DNA from: Bacteroidales bacterium UBA3290
Lineage (GTDB): Bacteria > Bacteroidota > Bacteroidia > Bacteroidales > UBA932
Length of the DNA stretch: 64,000 bases
Reading direction: 5' to 3'
Assembly (NCBI GenBank): GCA_002361615.1
Contig: DETK01000018.1
Coordinates: forward strand, 31,495-95,494
Under the pieces are notes generated by a model. It saw nothing but the letters and a program-made list of their open reading frames with translations. It ran no database searches and was not told where the DNA came from. Shown piece by piece: positions 36,097 to 45,290 of the stretch. How positions within the stretch are numbered: the first letter of the stretch is position 1; the number at the start of each line of letters is the position of its first letter. A program made the translations under genes and the position numbers.

Positions 36097-37641
36097 ATGT
36101 CTACCACATTACTTGTTATCTTAACAGCACTTATCTCTGCAGGACTCGGCGTTTTGGGCTGCATCCTGGTCAGAAATTTCATACTGAAGGGCAAGAAGGA
36201 GGAGATTCTCAAAAACGCTGAAGCTGAAGGCGAAGCCATCAAGAAGGAGAAGATCTTCCAGGCCAAGGAAAAGTTCCTTCAGCTCAAGGGCGAACACGAA
36301 GCCTACATCAACGAGCGCAACGCGCAGGCCCTCCAACTGGAAAACAAACTCAAGCAGCGCGAACTCAGCCTGAACCAGCAGAACTCCGAACTGGGCCGCA
36401 AGCAGAAGGAGGTCGACTCCATCCGCGAGAACCTCAAGAACCAGATGGAGATCGTCACCCGCAAACAGGAAGAATACGAGAAACTGCGTGGCAAGGTCAT
36501 TGAAAAGCTCGAGGAAGTCGCCGGTATGACGGCGGCCGATGCGAAGAACCAGCTGGTCGAGAATATGAAGGCCGAAGCCCGCACCCAGGCCATGTCGTAT
36601 GTCAACGAGGTGATGGACGAGGCGCGCCTGAATGCCGCCAAGGAAGCCAAGCGTATCGTGATCAACACCATCCAGCGCACTGCGCCCGAAACGGCCATCG
36701 AGAACGCCGTCACGGTCTTCAACATCGACAACGACGAGATCAAAGGCCGTATCATCGGCCGTGAAGGCCGCAATATCCGTGCACTGGAGGCCGCGACCGG
36801 CGTGGAAATCGTCGTCGACGATACGCCCGAAGCCATCCTGCTCTCTTCGTTCGATCCCGTGCGCCGCGAGGTGGCGCGTCTGGCCTTGCACCAGTTGGTA
36901 GCCGACGGCCGCATCCACCCCGCCCGCATCGAAGAGGTGGTGGAAAAGGTGAGCAAGCAGCTTGAGGACGAGATCATGGAAACGGGCAAGCGCACCTGTA
37001 TCGACCTGGGCATCCACGGTCTGCACGTGGAACTCATCCGGCTGATCGGCCGTATGAAGTACCGCAGCTCCTACGGTCAGAACCTGCTGCAGCACTCGCG
37101 CGAAGTTGCGAACATCTGCGCCACAATGGCTTCCGAACTGGGCCTGAATACAAAGGCTGCCAAGCGCGCCGGTCTGCTCCACGATATCGGAAAGGTGTGC
37201 GAGGAAGATCCCGAACTGCCGCACGCCCTGCTCGGCATGAAGGTCGCGGAGAAATACAAAGAGAAACCCGACATCTGCAACGCCATCGGCGCCCACCACG
37301 AGGAAATCGAGATGAACACCCTCATCGCGCCGCTCGTGCTGGTGGCCGACGCCATCTCCGGTGCCCGCCCGGGTGCCCGCCGCGAAGTCATCGAGTCGTA
37401 CATCAAGCGTCTCAAGGACATGGAAGGCATCGCCCTGTCGCATCCCGGCGTGACCAAGACCTACGCCATCCAAGCCGGCCGTGAGCTCCGCGTCATCGTC
37501 GGCGCCGAGAGCGTCACCGACCAGCAGTGCGAGGAACTCTCGACCGAGATCGCCAAGAAGATCCAGGACGAGATGACCTACCCCGGACAGATCAAGATCA
37601 CCGTGATCCGCGAGACCCGCGCGGTCGCCTTTGCGAAGTAG
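36097..37641 (+). CDS. rny: Ribonuclease Y
   Basis: A 514-residue membrane-anchored endoribonuclease that starts mRNA decay. Domains in order are an N-terminal TM helix (LLVILTALISAGLGVLGCILV), a long coiled coil to about residue 190, a KH domain (GRIIGREGRNIRALE) and an HD domain with LLHDIGK and GAHHEEIE. Length and order match the family fully. Confidence 0.97.
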   Translation: MSTTLLVILTALISAGLGVLGCILVRNFILKGKKEEILKNAEAEGEAIKKEKIFQAKEKFLQLKGEHEAYINERNAQALQLENKLKQRELSLNQQNSELGRKQKEVDSIRENLKNQMEIVTRKQEEYEKLRGKVIEKLEEVAGMTAADAKNQLVENMKAEARTQAMSYVNEVMDEARLNAAKEAKRIVINTIQRTAPETAIENAVTVFNIDNDEIKGRIIGREGRNIRALEAATGVEIVVDDTPEAILLSSFDPVRREVARLALHQLVADGRIHPARIEEVVEKVSKQLEDEIMETGKRTCIDLGIHGLHVELIRLIGRMKYRSSYGQNLLQHSREVANICATMASELGLNTKAAKRAGLLHDIGKVCEEDPELPHALLGMKVAEKYKEKPDICNAIGAHHEEIEMNTLIAPLVLVADAISGARPGARREVIESYIKRLKDMEGIALSHPGVTKTYAIQAGRELRVIVGAESVTDQQCEELSTEIAKKIQDEMTYPGQIKITVIRETRAVAFAK

Positions 37642-37645
37642 CCTT

Positions 37646-37939
37646 ATGGAAAAGAAGATCGACATCGAAATCAAGCCCGAAGTGGCGCAGGGACGCTATG
37701 CCAACCTGGCCATCATCACGCACTCGTCGAGCGAGTTCATCCTCGATTTCGCCCAGAACATGCCGGGTATGCCCAAGATGCAGGTGGGAAGCCGCATCAT
37801 CATGACGCCCGAGCATGCCAAGCGCCTGCTCGGCGCCCTGAGCGAGAACATCCGCAAGTATGAAAGCCAGTTCGGCGAGATCCGTCTCCCGATGAATCCG
37901 ATGATGATGCCTCCGCTCAAACCCGATGCGGAGGCCTGA
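37646..37939 (+). CDS. DUF3467 family protein
   Basis: A 97-residue protein with IDIEIKPEVAQGRYANLA, HSSSEFILDF and IIMTPEHAKRLL. These are hallmarks of DUF3467, a small family of unknown function that often lies in core Bacteroidetes loci. ATG 37646 lies 4 bases after the rny stop, so it is likely co-transcribed with rny. No membrane segment or enzymatic motif. Confidence 0.88.
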   Translation: MEKKIDIEIKPEVAQGRYANLAIITHSSSEFILDFAQNMPGMPKMQVGSRIIMTPEHAKRLLGALSENIRKYESQFGEIRLPMNPMMMPPLKPDAEA

Positions 37940-37969
37940 TAGTGACAGAAACTAAAACCCATACCTGAT

Positions 37970-39616
37970 ATGAGCAAATACCCGCACTACCTGGAGCGCC
38001 TCCAGGCTGCTACGCGTAAGTTCTGGGACAAGCCGGCCCTGAACAACATCGGCGGCGAGACCTTCAACTATGCCCAGATGGCAACCCAGATCGAGAAATT
38101 CCATCTCGTATTCGAAAAACTCGGCTTCAAGAAAGGCGACAAGATCGCCATCTGCGCCCAGAACGGCGCCCGCTGGGGCATGGCCTACCTGGCCGTCAAT
38201 ACCTACGAGACGGTGATCGTCCCGATCCTGGCCGATTTCACCCCCGACAGTGTCAATCACCTGGTCAACCACTCCGAGAGCCTTGCCCTGTTTACCAACG
38301 TGGCCAAATGGAAGAAACTCGACCTGGCCAAGATGCCGCTGCTCAAGCTGGTTATCGACGTGGACACGTGGAAGACCCTCTGGACAGCCGACGAAAGCAT
38401 CCAGGCCATCTACGACCAGATGGACGAACTCTTCGCTGCGAAGCACCCAGGCGGCTACGGTCCCGATGACGTGGTTTTTCCGACGGACAACTGGGACGAT
38501 CTTTCGACCATCAACTATACCTCCGGCTCTACCGGCGATCCGAAGGGCGTGATGCTGACCTATCGCAATTTCTCGGCGAACGTGGACTACAGCCAGCGCA
38601 ACGTGCCGGCCGGCGACAAGATGGTCTCGATGCTGCCGATGGCCCATATGTACGGTCTGGTCATCGAGTTCATCTATCCGCTCTGCAACGGTACCTCGAT
38701 CTACTGGCTGGGCAAGACCCCTACGCCGGCGGCCCTGATGAAGGCATTCGCCGATGTGAAGCCCTACCTGCTGATCACGGTCCCGCTCGTGATGGAGAAG
38801 ATCTACAAGTCGAAGGTCAAGCCGACGCTCGACAAGCCCCTCATCAAGTTCCTGCTCAAGGTGCCTGGCATCAACAACCTCATCTACAAGAAGGTGAAGA
38901 ACGGCCTGGTAGAGGCGTTCGGCGGCAATGTCCAGGAATTCATCATGGGTGGTGCGGCGCTCAACCCCGAGGTCGAGCGGCTCTTCAAGCGCATCAAGTT
39001 CCCGTATCTGGTGGGCTACGGCATGACCGAGGCCTGCCCGCTGCTGGCCTATGAGCACTGGACGAAGTACGTGGCCGGCTCCTGCGGCAAGTGCGTCGAC
39101 GTGGCGGAAGTCCGCATCGATTCGGAAGACCCGCAGCACGTGGTGGGCGAGATCCAGGCCCGTGGCGAGAACATCATGATCGGCTACTACAAGAATCCCG
39201 AGGCAACGGCCAACGCCTTCACGGAAGACGGCTGGCTCAAGACAGGCGACCTGGGCATCATCGACGCGGAAGGCAACATCTTCATCCGCGGCCGCTCGAA
39301 GAACATGATCCTCGGCCCTTCCGGCCAGAACATCTATCCGGAGGAAATCGAAGCGATCGTCAACAACCAGGATTATGTGGTTGAAAGTGTCGTCGTGGAC
39401 CGCGGCGGCAAACTGGTCGCGCTGGTCTTCCTTGACGAGCAGGCCATCGCCAAAGCGCTCCTCGATGTGGAAGCCCGCTCCAACATCCCCGAGAACATCC
39501 GAGTCGGCGCCAACCGCCAGCTCCCGTCCTACAGCCAGATCGCGAAGGTCGAACTCCAGGCCCAGCCCTTCGAGAAGACCCCGAAGATGTCGATCAAGCG
39601 GTTCTTGTATAAATAA
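37970..39616 (+). CDS. Long-chain fatty acyl-CoA ligase (AMP-binding)
   Basis: A 548-residue adenylate-forming enzyme. The ATP motif is YTSGSTGDPKGVMLTY, with GYGMTEACPLL, TGDLGIID and the C-terminal lysine region MSIKRFLYK. It activates fatty acids as acyl-AMP and then CoA (or possibly ACP) thioesters. Such a product could feed phospholipid or sulfonolipid synthesis, but no direct link is visible. It ends before a palindromic element facing the accessory island. Confidence 0.92.
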   Translation: MSKYPHYLERLQAATRKFWDKPALNNIGGETFNYAQMATQIEKFHLVFEKLGFKKGDKIAICAQNGARWGMAYLAVNTYETVIVPILADFTPDSVNHLVNHSESLALFTNVAKWKKLDLAKMPLLKLVIDVDTWKTLWTADESIQAIYDQMDELFAAKHPGGYGPDDVVFPTDNWDDLSTINYTSGSTGDPKGVMLTYRNFSANVDYSQRNVPAGDKMVSMLPMAHMYGLVIEFIYPLCNGTSIYWLGKTPTPAALMKAFADVKPYLLITVPLVMEKIYKSKVKPTLDKPLIKFLLKVPGINNLIYKKVKNGLVEAFGGNVQEFIMGGAALNPEVERLFKRIKFPYLVGYGMTEACPLLAYEHWTKYVAGSCGKCVDVAEVRIDSEDPQHVVGEIQARGENIMIGYYKNPEATANAFTEDGWLKTGDLGIIDAEGNIFIRGRSKNMILGPSGQNIYPEEIEAIVNNQDYVVESVVVDRGGKLVALVFLDEQAIAKALLDVEARSNIPENIRVGANRQLPSYSQIAKVELQAQPFEKTPKMSIKRFLYK

Positions 39617-39659
39617 TACCAGACGGCGCACCTCGCCGCTGGGCAGAGCGTTTTCAGCT

Positions 39660-39700
39660 GCTGGGTCTATTATTTTGCGCTGCTGGGTCTATTCTTTTCC
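39660..39700. repeat. Short tandem repeat before palindromic element
   Basis: GCTGCTGGGTCTATT occurs twice, each time followed by an nTTTT tract, and leads straight into the outer arm of the palindromic element. The other element copy also has a short tandem repeat beside it, on its other side. Confidence 0.6.
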
Positions 39701-39815
39701 GCTGCAACGGACGCAACTGACTATCAGCCACTTGTGTAAAGTGATCCCCCTCAAATCGAGGGGGATCACTTCTTATAACCCGCTATGAATCAGCTGCGTC
39801 CGTTGCAGCGGAAAA
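39695..39815. repeat. Nested palindromic element, copy 2
   Basis: The outer arms TTTTCCGCTGCAACGGACGC and GCGTCCGTTGCAGCGGAAAA pair perfectly over 20 bases. The inner arms AAGTGATCCCCCTC and GAGGGGGATCACTT also pair. It shares arm sequences and architecture with 20445-20554, again between convergent genes. A fragment of the outer arm recurs at 55145-55166. Confidence 0.82.
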
Positions 39816-39861
39816 TCAGGAGAGCCGGTGCCGGCACCCGGAAGAAACCGGACAATACGGC

Positions 39862-40275
39862 TCAATAACGTATGGATTGACTATTAGCATCATCTATTTC
39901 TATTGTAAAGAAGAGTTTATCCGTGGAAATCATATCAAGCGCCCAGTATAGCAGTGAACGGAATTCTAACATTGTATAACAGAATTGAATCACATCAAAT
40001 ATTACCTTGTGTTCATCCTTATTGACATATATGCGAATAAACGACGGATCATTCATCAAAGAATGAGCAGCGACCATAGCAGGAAATATATCCTCCTCTT
40101 TCAAATCGAACCAACTTTTGATTGATGCCCATTGTCTTTTTTCGTCCCATGAGACACAGAAATTGTATCGTTTAAACCTTAAAACAACAGAATCGTCAGA
40201 CTGTTCAACAATAACAAGCCCTTCTTTTTTGATAAACTGCATAATTCTGGATGACCTCATTGGGGACACACACAT
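39862..40275 (-). CDS. Hypothetical protein, paralogue of 55174-55521
   Basis: A 137-residue acidic protein with CVSWDEKRQWASIKSWFD followed by LKEEDIFPAMVAAHSLM and a RIYVNKDEHKV strand. The overall fold hints at a small alpha/beta (YbjN-like) domain. The same pattern is seen in the gene at 55174-55521. ATG 40275 is chosen; an in-frame TTG at 40290 and later ATGs exist. Function unknown. It opens the AT-rich island. Confidence 0.65.
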   Translation of the reverse strand: MCVSPMRSSRIMQFIKKEGLVIVEQSDDSVVLRFKRYNFCVSWDEKRQWASIKSWFDLKEEDIFPAMVAAHSLMNDPSFIRIYVNKDEHKVIFDVIQFCYTMLEFRSLLYWALDMISTDKLFFTIEIDDANSQSIRY

Positions 40276-40347
40276 TTTTTTAATAAACAACTAAACATAT
40301 TGCTATGGTATTGTATCTATTGCTCGGCCTGAATAGTGGATTATGGT

Positions 40348-42420
40348 CTATTTCTGAGAAATAATCAGTTTAGACGATTCGTTGTCAATTGTGATGCGGC
40401 CAAGGCGTTCCAGGGCGGATTGGCCGAGAAGAAGGGGGGCTTGTTGATTCTTGACGACAGCGGCCTCGATGTTCTTGAGAGAGACGTCGCCCACTTTTAC
40501 CTCCCTGAGACAGATGATAGCCCCGTCACAGATAGTTCCGTCGGCCGTGAGGTATTTCCGCGTGCCGCGAAAGTCCCTTTCTTTGAGATAATTGTTCTTC
40601 AGCATGAAGTCTGCTTCAACCGAAGAAATGGAAACATCGCTGGCGCCCGTGTCAAAGATGAATTTCAAGGGCAGGCCGTTGATGGTGCAGGGTACCTCGT
40701 AGGTGCCGCCTGGCTTGCGACGCATGGGAATCTCACTGACAAGCGATTCGCCGCGTTCCGGCTGGACAGTCGAGGAATCGTCAGCAGGGATGGTGATATC
40801 CAATTGCGGATGATCCACGATAATCTTATATTTATCAACTAGTTCCTTATATTCTGGAAGGTTTCGGACCGGATCCATGTCATCGTCATGTTCCATGTGG
40901 GCAAAGCGTCGAAACCCTTTCTGGAAAGCGGTATCTAGCGCCGCCAACGATTCGTCTAGTTTCCCCATGCGCGCGTACAGACAAGCCTTATCATACCAAT
41001 TACCTGATTCGTTCGGCGTCGCAGCGATGATTCGGTCGATCCATTCAAGCGCTTCTGCTTCGCGCCCCAGGCCCCACAGCGCGTAGTGGCGACAGCTGCC
41101 ATCTTCCGGAATCGTGTCAAGTTCCAGCACTTTCTCGTAGTCAGCCCGCGCCTCGTCTGGATGAACGGGCAATAGCAGATCTGCGCGACTTTGGAAAAGA
41201 TACGCGTAATTAGGGTCGATCTTTATTCCCTCGTCGTAACATAAGATGGCCTGATGGGCATCGCCCGATAGTTCGTAGCTCCAGCCGATGGCGTAGTAGT
41301 AATAGCCATGCGCCGGATCTTTTTCAAGACAGACCTTATAGTCGCGGATGGCCTCGTCGTAGAAGCCGCCCGAGCGGAGGGCATCTCCCCGGGCGCACAG
41401 GTAAAACAGCTCGTTTGTTTGTTCATAAGCTTGCGTGAGATCATCGGCCGCTCTGCGAAATTCTCCAAGTTCCCGGTAGCAGTTGGAACGATAATACAAC
41501 AGGTCCTCATCGTCGTCAAAAGCTTTCAGCAGTTGGTCGTATAATGCAATGGCGCTTCGGTAATCCCCATGATCTTCGTACAAGCTGGTCAACAGCACTT
41601 GCCAGCGCGTAGGATCATCCGCATAATTCATCCGTGATTTAACCTTCGCCACAGCGAATGAATAGTACTTTCCGCAATAGTTTGTGACCGCTCCTACGGA
41701 GGCATCATCATCCAATTCGAAATACTTCAAGGCAGCCTCTATGCTCGCTTCACGCTCGCCCATCTTATCGAGGACCTGCATCTTGAACTTATAGACGTCA
41801 GCGTATTCTTCATCGATCTTCTGCGCCTTTTCAAGCCATTCCAGTGCAGACGCATATTGCTCCTCATCCATCCTGTTGCGCGCCATGCCAATCATGGCAG
41901 CCCTGTTTTCAGGGTCTTCTTCCAACATTTCCAGGAAGGCTTTATCGGCTGCGCTTCGATCTTCCATCTTGTAATAGTTCTGCGCCAGCAGGAAACGGAT
42001 ATCCTGCACGTGGTCCGGATCATCTTTACGAGCGAATTTCACGGCTCGGGTGAATGCTTCTGCTGCATCAGGGTAAAGGTCATCAGTCTGAAACAGTAAA
42101 CCTTTCAAAGCGCACAGACGCGACCGCTCTACCTCTGGTTCCCCACTGTAATACTTCAACGCCCGGTCCAGATCCGCCCGTGCCTTGGCATACTCGCCCG
42201 TCTCAGTATAAATCAAGGCACGCAAGTAGAACGCATCGACATTTTTCGGCGTTGCCTTCAACTGCTTCTCGACCAGGCTCATCGCCTCGTCGTAATCGTC
42301 ATTCTGATAGGCCTCCTCCGCCTTCCGGTAATCGTAGTCCGAAACGTATTTTGGCTGGCAGGATGAAAGGGTTAAAGTTGCCAGGAGGGCGGAGGTAATA
42401 AACAAGTTTAAACGGTTCAT
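40348..42420 (-). CDS. TPR lipoprotein with retropepsin-like aspartyl protease domain
   Basis: A 690-residue protein with lipobox TLTLSSCQPK. From about residue 30 to 540 there are many TPR-like helical pairs (for example AEEAYQNDDYDEAMSLVEKQL). The last 130 residues form a retropepsin-like domain with the active-site motif FIFDTGASDVSIS and a C-terminal flap/strand LLGQSALERLGRITID. A single DTG site implies a homodimeric protease. It is probably tethered to the outer membrane with the protease in the periplasm. Third gene of a small operon with the two hypotheticals upstream. Confidence 0.85.
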   Translation of the reverse strand: MNRLNLFITSALLATLTLSSCQPKYVSDYDYRKAEEAYQNDDYDEAMSLVEKQLKATPKNVDAFYLRALIYTETGEYAKARADLDRALKYYSGEPEVERSRLCALKGLLFQTDDLYPDAAEAFTRAVKFARKDDPDHVQDIRFLLAQNYYKMEDRSAADKAFLEMLEEDPENRAAMIGMARNRMDEEQYASALEWLEKAQKIDEEYADVYKFKMQVLDKMGEREASIEAALKYFELDDDASVGAVTNYCGKYYSFAVAKVKSRMNYADDPTRWQVLLTSLYEDHGDYRSAIALYDQLLKAFDDDEDLLYYRSNCYRELGEFRRAADDLTQAYEQTNELFYLCARGDALRSGGFYDEAIRDYKVCLEKDPAHGYYYYAIGWSYELSGDAHQAILCYDEGIKIDPNYAYLFQSRADLLLPVHPDEARADYEKVLELDTIPEDGSCRHYALWGLGREAEALEWIDRIIAATPNESGNWYDKACLYARMGKLDESLAALDTAFQKGFRRFAHMEHDDDMDPVRNLPEYKELVDKYKIIVDHPQLDITIPADDSSTVQPERGESLVSEIPMRRKPGGTYEVPCTINGLPLKFIFDTGASDVSISSVEADFMLKNNYLKERDFRGTRKYLTADGTICDGAIICLREVKVGDVSLKNIEAAVVKNQQAPLLLGQSALERLGRITIDNESSKLIISQK

Positions 42421-42441
42421 CTATGGAATAAAAGAAAATGA

Positions 42442-42861
42442 CTAAATAACCTTTACTGTTCCATTACTCAAATCTGTCTGAAGCCCTTCCAGAATAAGCC
42501 TCAGAATATCTGTCTTCTCCTCAGGATTGCTGATAGAAACAACTTTCCGATAATACATCAAAGGGGAATTGATAATACAAAACATACACATTTGAAAAAC
42601 CTTTCTATTGATCTCGTTTAAGAAGAAATGATAAGGAAGCATTGACTCTCCCTCTTCCCATACTTCATAATCATGCCCCAAACGATACTTTTCCCAGATG
42701 AAATAAAGGGCATACTTAAATTGCTCTATGCCATCGATTTCACCTCTCAATTCCGAATACTTACCGGTTCTTTCGGCACAGTCTTCAATCCATTTGATAA
42801 TGCTTTTGAAATCTTCGATTAAGGAAAGGCAGTTTTCCCGCGTACAGATTGATTTATCCAT
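42442..42861 (-). CDS. Hypothetical protein
   Basis: A 139-residue soluble, mostly helical protein with four cysteines and no recognisable motif. It lies between the TPR-protease lipoprotein (21 bp gap) and the 370-residue hypothetical (24 bp gap), so the three are probably one transcript. Codon use is AT-rich compared with the flanks. Confidence 0.6.
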   Translation of the reverse strand: MDKSICTRENCLSLIEDFKSIIKWIEDCAERTGKYSELRGEIDGIEQFKYALYFIWEKYRLGHDYEVWEEGESMLPYHFFLNEINRKVFQMCMFCIINSPLMYYRKVVSISNPEEKTDILRLILEGLQTDLSNGTVKVI

Positions 42862-42885
42862 AGTTGTTCATTTTATTAAAACAAT

Positions 42886-43998
42886 TCATAATTCACATTC
42901 GTATGTCACAAGACTCCTGTCAAGGGGGATACGTTTGCAACGGAGCTTGTCGTAGTGTTCGTTTTTAACTACATCACGGGAAATGTAGTCGTAGCCCGTT
43001 GAAATGTAGTATTCTCGGGCCAGATGATCATCGAAGCGGGAAACAAAGGCCGCCTTGATCCGGGAGCATTTTTCATTGATGGAGTTATCGGAGGAATCAA
43101 GAAGGCGGTCTATGCTTTTCTCCACGCCGTCCATATCCACCCGATTAGTAATAGAGCGATAGATATTCAACAACTCTCTCCTATGATTGATCAGATGCTT
43201 GAACACAAGTCCGTCCGGATGACGGAGAAATAGCAGGTACACGGCCTTTTGTAGCGGCTCCATCTCTATCTCCATGTTGTTATAGTCGGGTAGAAGAATC
43301 CGGAAATCTCGGGTAACTATCAGACGACTCAAAGGGGTTTCCTTCTTGAAGAGAGAGCGAATAACCACCTCTTCAATGCCCATAATCCGCAGCTTGTCGA
43401 CTCTCTCTCTTATCTCATCCATGAGTTTCTCGGACTCATAAAAATCCTCATATTCTTTTTCTCTGTCAGCCTTATCCTTGGGCTCCGCAACGTAAGAAGC
43501 TGACTCCATTTCATCGATTGACGGAAATCTGCAATCATAAGTGATTTCACGATGTTCGGCTATTCTTTTTCCAAACTGTTCCAAACCCGAGAGTAGCCCC
43601 TCCCACGAATTCGTCACTGGGAAGAAAGCAGTAATAGGCTTGCCCAGCCACAAAAAAGCACCCCTCAAAGGAAATACTCCATCGAAATCCAGGTTTTTCC
43701 AGAAAGCGTCGGCCACTTCTCGGTAATCACCGATCTGTCGGTCAAATGGTATATCCGGAAGATTGTACCGTACCCGTTCCATGAATAAAACACTCGGCGT
43801 AATAATCTCTTTCATCGAAACTATTTGCAGTGATAGCCCCTCGGATACAATCTTTTCCATCTGTTTCTTCAATAGGCGTACCAGCACATTGACGGAATCC
43901 TTCTCCCCCTCAATAAATAATACCTGATCTTCTTCACCAATACCGAGCTTATTGGGGAAATCCATAAAAGTACCAATATTTGTTACTTGAAAGCTCAT
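42886..43998 (-). CDS. Hypothetical Bacteroidetes protein with conserved C-terminal domain
   Basis: A protein of about 370 residues. The C-terminal half has LLPDYNNMEIEMEPLQKAVY and HPDGLVFKHL, a pattern I recall from uncharacterised Bacteroidales proteins. There is no catalytic motif. An upstream ATG at 44028 is rejected because it overlaps the -7 element TATCTTTG (44023-44016); the ATG at 43998 follows AAAAGG and lies about 11 bases inside the transcript. It heads the operon leading to the TPR-protease lipoprotein. Confidence 0.65.
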   Translation of the reverse strand: MSFQVTNIGTFMDFPNKLGIGEEDQVLFIEGEKDSVNVLVRLLKKQMEKIVSEGLSLQIVSMKEIITPSVLFMERVRYNLPDIPFDRQIGDYREVADAFWKNLDFDGVFPLRGAFLWLGKPITAFFPVTNSWEGLLSGLEQFGKRIAEHREITYDCRFPSIDEMESASYVAEPKDKADREKEYEDFYESEKLMDEIRERVDKLRIMGIEEVVIRSLFKKETPLSRLIVTRDFRILLPDYNNMEIEMEPLQKAVYLLFLRHPDGLVFKHLINHRRELLNIYRSITNRVDMDGVEKSIDRLLDSSDNSINEKCSRIKAAFVSRFDDHLAREYYISTGYDYISRDVVKNEHYDKLRCKRIPLDRSLVTYECEL

Positions 43999-44015
43999 CC
44001 TTTTATTCTTTGTTT

Positions 44016-44023
44016 CAAAGATA
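44016..44023 (-). promoter_or_regulatory. -7 element of the hypothetical/TPR-protease operon
   Basis: TATCTTTG fits TAnnTTTG and decides the start of the downstream gene (43998 rather than 44028). Confidence 0.6.
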
Positions 44024-44072
44024 GACATCTATAGATTTAGTCTCCGCGTTTCACAAGGCTTGTGAAAACCAT

Positions 44073-45266
44073 TTATTCTGCCAGCCTTGGATCAATGAAC
44101 TCTTCGGAGCAGAGAGCCATACAGGTAACGAAGGATTCATTGCCGAAGAGGCAGGATTGGCGGTGAAGGATTTCGCAGAATATCAAGTTCTGAAGCAGGC
44201 ACTTGGCGTTCAGGTCATCAGTTTCGAGGCAATGACGGACATAAGTGTCGGCGCATAAAGCACGGACTTTGTCGTAATAGTTATTGGTGATGGGGCTGAA
44301 AGACGAAATGGAATGGGATTCCTGGACATAAGCCCGCCAGGCAATCCAGCACTCCAGGAGGTAGCGCGTGTAGCGCCTAGATTCAATTATCTCGCCCAAC
44401 AGAATGGATCCGTCCCAATGGTCAAACTTAGCATATTCCAGCGCCAGAATTGCTCGCCGGTCGATATCTGGTTCTGATAGAACTACTTCCCTGAAATGTG
44501 ACAGTTGCTCTTCAGATAGTGTATTAGCCATTGAATCCCGCATGTTGATCCGGATGATGGCATCTATTTCCGGAACGAACTGGCGTTTGTCGTACCAAGA
44601 CCAGAAACCCTTCTCAAAGTGATCAAGCATGGTATCAGAGGCTACCTGCGGAAGAGACTGAAAGTGCTCGACATATTGTCCGTACGACAGGCTGAAAGGC
44701 GAATCTTCGCTGTCATCACCATTGAACTCAGTGTAAGCTCTTTTTAGCCGTTTGGCAGCAGAGAGGGCCTTCGCATCTGGAAAGGCAGCTGATAGCAGAC
44801 TTTCCGACAGTATTGGCTGCGACTCTCTAATTATCTCAAGCGTATCCCTGCGAGAAAGAGAATCTTCCTCAACCATCCAGGTTGCACGATGGAACAACTC
44901 ATACGAATGAGCGACGCGGTTTGCCAACGATACCGTGTTGAATAGCATCTGTACATTCTTGACCATTTCTTGCCCGACGATATCCTTGTTTGGGAGATAA
45001 AAGGCCTCCTCGGCAGTTGTGGCCTCCGTAAAATAGTCCTCTGTATCATAATTCGCATCAAAACTATCCTCAATGGCTGACCGGGAAGTGATCTTCTGTT
45101 CACATAGAACTATCGGAGTTCCTACTGGTAACGATTGAATGACGGCAACGCCGTTGCGCTCTTCGACGTTATCTATCACATCGAAGGATTCGACAGGTCC
45201 AGTCTTTGACTTGCAACCAGAGAAAATAGAAAGGAAGAGGAAAAGGGTGGTTACTGTTCGGTTCAT
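44073..45266 (-). CDS. Hypothetical lipoprotein
   Basis: A 397-residue protein with lipobox LFLSIFSGCKSK and a long, mainly helical body without recognised domains. It begins 24 bp after the stop of the Pif1-like helicase on the same strand and has no obvious own promoter, so the two may be co-transcribed. Function unknown. Confidence 0.65.
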   Translation of the reverse strand: MNRTVTTLFLFLSIFSGCKSKTGPVESFDVIDNVEERNGVAVIQSLPVGTPIVLCEQKITSRSAIEDSFDANYDTEDYFTEATTAEEAFYLPNKDIVGQEMVKNVQMLFNTVSLANRVAHSYELFHRATWMVEEDSLSRRDTLEIIRESQPILSESLLSAAFPDAKALSAAKRLKRAYTEFNGDDSEDSPFSLSYGQYVEHFQSLPQVASDTMLDHFEKGFWSWYDKRQFVPEIDAIIRINMRDSMANTLSEEQLSHFREVVLSEPDIDRRAILALEYAKFDHWDGSILLGEIIESRRYTRYLLECWIAWRAYVQESHSISSFSPITNNYYDKVRALCADTYVRHCLETDDLNAKCLLQNLIFCEILHRQSCLFGNESFVTCMALCSEEFIDPRLAE

Positions 45267-45290
45267 AATGCGATTATTTGGTTTGTACGG

